From: Cantharellus purpuraceus
Lineage: Eukaryota; Basidiomycota; Agaricomycetes; Cantharellales; Hydnaceae
Length of the DNA: 64,000 nt
Direction: 5' to 3'
NCBI GenBank assembly: GCA_025174535.1
Contig: JALBUN010000023.1
Location: 124,001-188,000 of the forward strand
The position numbers and the translations under genes are program-made. Positions within the stretch are counted from its first letter, which is position 1. The number at the start of each line of letters is the position of its first letter. Of the stretch, positions 61,164 through 64,000 are shown piece after piece. Under the pieces are notes generated by a model, which was given only the letters and a program-made list of their open reading frames with translations, did no database searches and was not told the DNA's origin.

Positions 61164-63668
61164 TCAAATGTTTATACGTGAACCACACTCGTCTATCTCG
61201 TTTGGTGCCCACCCATTACCTAGCCAATAGAACCGGTTATGATGGTCATCTAGAGGTTCGTAGCCGTAGTCTTCCCAACGCAGATGTGAAAGAGCTCGCA
61301 CAGCATGAAGACATGAGCCTATGACAAAACTCTTATGTTAAAACACACGAGAGTTATGGAATAGTCGAGGATGACGAACCCGGCCAAAGCCCTACTCTCC
61401 GACCCTCCTCTTTACCCATCTTGTACCACGAACAACATTTTTCAGATTACACCGTCTGGTAACTGTAAGTAAGTTTACCAACTTGACTGAAGAAAGCGTG
61501 TCCGAGGGAAATAGTACTAGAGTATGATGTAAAGGACGAGCGGTAGTATCGTCTGCGCTGCTGACAACCCACTTCGAGAGACTCATTAAAATCTTTTACC
61601 ACCGCTTCCTTGATTTCGACCATCTTAATTCTTTCGCGTTGTGGTTTCTCAATCACAGCTGTGATGTAGTCAATCTGCTTTTCCATCATAACAATCAGTG
61701 TTCCTGAGCCGACGCCTGAATTTGGTCCTAAAGAAAAAAACCTAGAAGCAAAGCGAAAATTTAGTATCCATACGTAGCAGGACTGTTGGCATCAAATAAT
61801 GGAATAGCGTGCCAATTTGGAAAGCAGTCAACGGCAATGCCGAGATAGGTGGATAGATGTTCATTCCATTTGTCCTGCAGCTTGATGCCATCACGACCGA
61901 TGACAGGATACCGTATTTTATATGAGATATCGAACCCTTTAAGGAAATGGCTATAAGAAGCTGAGACTCCAGTATATTGAATCTAACGTACCTGTAGCGG
62001 ACAATGATATCGAAGTCGCGGTATTGACCATCGACCGTCTGGATGCCATTTGCTGTCACACATTTTATTTTGCAGGGGACAAATTCCACCTGAACTCAGG
62101 GACTAATTGTTGTCACCACATGAAAGGCGCCTTGAGATGTTGCTGACGTTTTTCTTGCTGAAAGCTTCCAGATATCCAGGTCCTGGGGTGAGTCGACGGC
62201 CAGCCACTGGAAAGTCAGGTATCACTGTAGCATATCTAGTCAGAGATGTTACTGCAATGGCTTTCTCAATCGCACAATGTTCAGAAATCCACGGCTTTGT
62301 CAATTTCTGGGCCACCTCCTTGATCATATTAAGAGTTGCAAGCTGATATGGATATCCACGCAATGTCGCGCCGTGAAGACTCTCAACAACACGAGAGCTT
62401 TTAACTTACATTGAGTTCTTCCTCTATGTTGGTATAGGACTCAGCATCGAACTCCGGATACTCGGCTTCAGTGAATTGATCTGACATGACGGCATCGAAT
62501 AATCAACTCTCACGATGAACACTTATGTATGACATACGGTTGTCTACATGAGGGTTGCGCTCTAGAGCTTCTGTTTGTGAAAATAGCATAGATATCCCTG
62601 TTTGGTGCTATCAGCACACCTAATTTCGTGTAATCATGACGTCTGGGCGATACGAAAGAACACAAGGCGCAGGAAGACTTGAGGACCAAAAACGACTTAC
62701 ATGTCTTTCCACGGACAAACCAGCCGTTTCTGGTTGGATGCTAGGTGAGATTTGAAGGGCATTAGAACCCTGAGGTTTGTATGAGTAAAGATATGACATT
62801 GATGCTAGTAGCGGGACATGCCACGCCAATAACGGCAACATTCTTGCCATCCCAAGCCTCCTTCTTTCCTTCATTCTCAAGATTCCATTCTGCAGAATGC
62901 ACGGCGCGACTCTTGAAGTAGAAAAGCCCTTCTATATCCGGCCACTGCCACTGGGAGAGTAATCCAGTGCGGTTGATCACAAAATTCGCGACATCCTGAA
63001 TAACCCCATTGGGAGTCGAGTATCAAGTTTGCCAGCATCTGAATCCCAGACGGCATTCGTCAGTTCGTGACCGCTTGTATGTATCAACGACACCCTTGAG
63101 ATAAGCGTGGATTTCGGACCCAGGTGTGTAGAATGTAGACCAATGAGGCCGTCACGGGAAGTTAGTTTCCGATAAACCTTCTATTGGTAAAGCATACGTT
63201 TGGCTCGAAGCTTAGTTGGTACTAGAGAGCGGCCACAATTAGCTTCTGCAGTGTCAGTTGTCAACGAGACCCACGGAATAAGCTGGAACATCGCATGCTA
63301 CTCCCTAAAAAACGTTTATGACCGTTTTAAGATCGTTACTGCTCTGCTACTTATCGGATATTTGTTCACAAACCTATATACATGGCACGATGAAAAATCT
63401 TGGTTAGATAATGATGGTGATCCAGGTAGAGGACTGACCAAGTCCCACCGACGTCCGCCAGTTTCTCATATATGGCCAACTCAACATTCTTCAGTCTCTG
63501 TGGAATTCTAACGCCTGCAATGATCCCGCTGTAGCCAGCACCAATAATAACCACGCGCATGGGTCTGGGTTCATCGATGGCGAAAGACCCGAGTTCGAAC
63601 GCTCGAGATACTGCAGAATCCTGTGAATTGTTTACATAACTAGCAGCATGAGGTGCCCCGGACTCCAT
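61164..63668 (-). pseudogene. Baeyer-Villiger-type flavin monooxygenase, probably frameshifted
   Basis: Baeyer-Villiger monooxygenases use FAD and NADPH to insert oxygen beside a ketone. The ATG at 63666-63668 gives MESGAPHAASYVNNSQ; the FAD-binding site is RVVIIGAGYSGIIAGVR and KLADVGGTW. Next are VACDVPAYSYQLSFEPN (two exons joined) and STFYTPGSEIHAYLKGVVDT. Then come VINRTGLLSQWQWPDIEGLF, KNVAVIG/GSNALQISPSIQP (NADPH site), RRLTPGPGYLEAF, VEFVPCKIKCVTANGIQTVD, IGRDGIKLQDKWNEHLSTYL, GPNSGVGSGT, CSWYKMGKEEGRRVGLWPG and LHAVRALSHLRWEDYGYEPL, with the stop at 61164-61166. Between DTYK and GHELTNAVWDSDAGKLD, and again before NGVIQDVANF (about 63010-63080), the frame changes within about 80 bp with no GT-AG pair. 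About eight family residues are also missing. The rest is well kept, so inactivation would be recent, or these are sequence errors. Confidence 0.72.
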
Positions 63669-64000
63669 GACCGATGGAGGAAAATCTAGGGGAATGAAGG
63701 TTAGATATGGACACGTCTCACGCACAGACAATTGCACGGAACGGCCATCGACCAGGATAAATTACGACATTCTCGCGGAAAACTGGACCGCTGGATATTG
63801 AGCCTGAAAATCACACATTTTTAATGTCACCATTAGTGCATATACAGAACAAAAATGCACTCTTTCATCCATTACCATATGTCTTTCAGTCTTTCAACAC
63901 GGTCGTAGGGTATATTATAATGAGGCCAGCGCATTTTTGAGTACTAGTGAGTCCCAATTGTTCCCGAAACACTCACAGCCTGACAGTATCCATTTTAATC
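63669..64000. other. Upstream region of the monooxygenase, window end
   Basis: Probable promoter of the monooxygenase gene. No further gene can be supported before the window ends. Confidence 0.4.

Noticed and set aside
63570..63600. GAGTTCGAAC string resembling a tRNA T-loop
   Set aside because: It lies in the first exon of the monooxygenase and no acceptor or anticodon arms can be paired around it.
1..64000. CRISPR array, bacterial operon or prophage
   Set aside because: The window is intron-rich eukaryotic DNA; no regularly spaced repeats or bacterial gene order were seen.

Overview
The window is eukaryotic nuclear DNA from a fungus, most likely a basidiomycete of the Agaricomycetes. Coding regions are broken by many short GT-AG introns of about 50-60 nt. 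The families present are fungal or typical of mushroom-forming fungi: RTA1-like membrane protein, Git3/cAMP-receptor-like GPCRs, a GPI-anchored two-domain cupredoxin and a long RanBPM-type protein without SPRY. All gene calls come from reading conserved motifs exon by exon; no search was run. Exon borders are exact only where stated.

Layout. 0.3-1.6 kb: RTA1-like protein (-). 1.6-3.9 kb: no clear gene, one diverged tandem duplication. 3.9-7.4 kb: Mediator subunit MED16 (+). 7.7-8.8 kb: a small unknown gene (-) head to head with a PAC3-type proteasome assembly chaperone (+). 8.8-9.7 kb: a decayed IMP4 gene (-). 9.7-12 kb: gene-poor, with a long imperfect hairpin. 12.0-16.3 kb: NatB auxiliary subunit NAA25/Mdm20 (+). 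16.9-18.1 kb: LisH-CTLH-CRA protein (-), divergent from an RtcB-type RNA ligase at 18.4-20.0 kb (+). 20.4-23.5 kb: RAD54 (-). 24.3-25.3 kb: divergent ERD2-like protein (-), back to back with the MCC beta subunit at 25.5-28.0 kb (+). 28.9-32.0 kb: a bHLH factor with an extremely repetitive tail, inside a GC-rich, strand-skewed island of about 7 kb. 32.0-36.9 kb: microsatellites and no convincing gene. 36.9-41.1 kb: a broken DDX60-like Ski2-family helicase. 41.8-45.3 kb: RNase H1 and the tRNA pseudouridine-55 synthase PUS4 (+). 46.1-50.4 kb: two tandem GPCR paralogues (+). 50.9-51.6 kb: mitochondrial ribosomal protein uS7m (-). 52.2-53.6 kb: cupredoxin (+). 53.6-55.3 kb: no gene seen. 55.3-58.7 kb: a large adaptin resembling AP-4 epsilon (-), divergent from an alpha/beta hydrolase (+). 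61.2-63.7 kb: a Baeyer-Villiger-type monooxygenase (-), probably broken.

Most genes are single-copy housekeeping functions: transcription (MED16, bHLH), nucleic-acid repair and processing (RAD54, RNH1, PUS4, RtcB), ribosome biogenesis and translation (IMP4 remnant, uS7m), protein turnover and modification (PAC3, NAA25, LisH-CTLH-CRA) and trafficking (ERD2-like, adaptin). I see no biosynthetic cluster or operon-like system. The unusual features are decay of several genes beside intact neighbours (IMP4, DDX60-like, monooxygenase, possibly RtcB), a bacterial-type RNA ligase in a fungus, and the GC/purine-skewed island around the bHLH gene.
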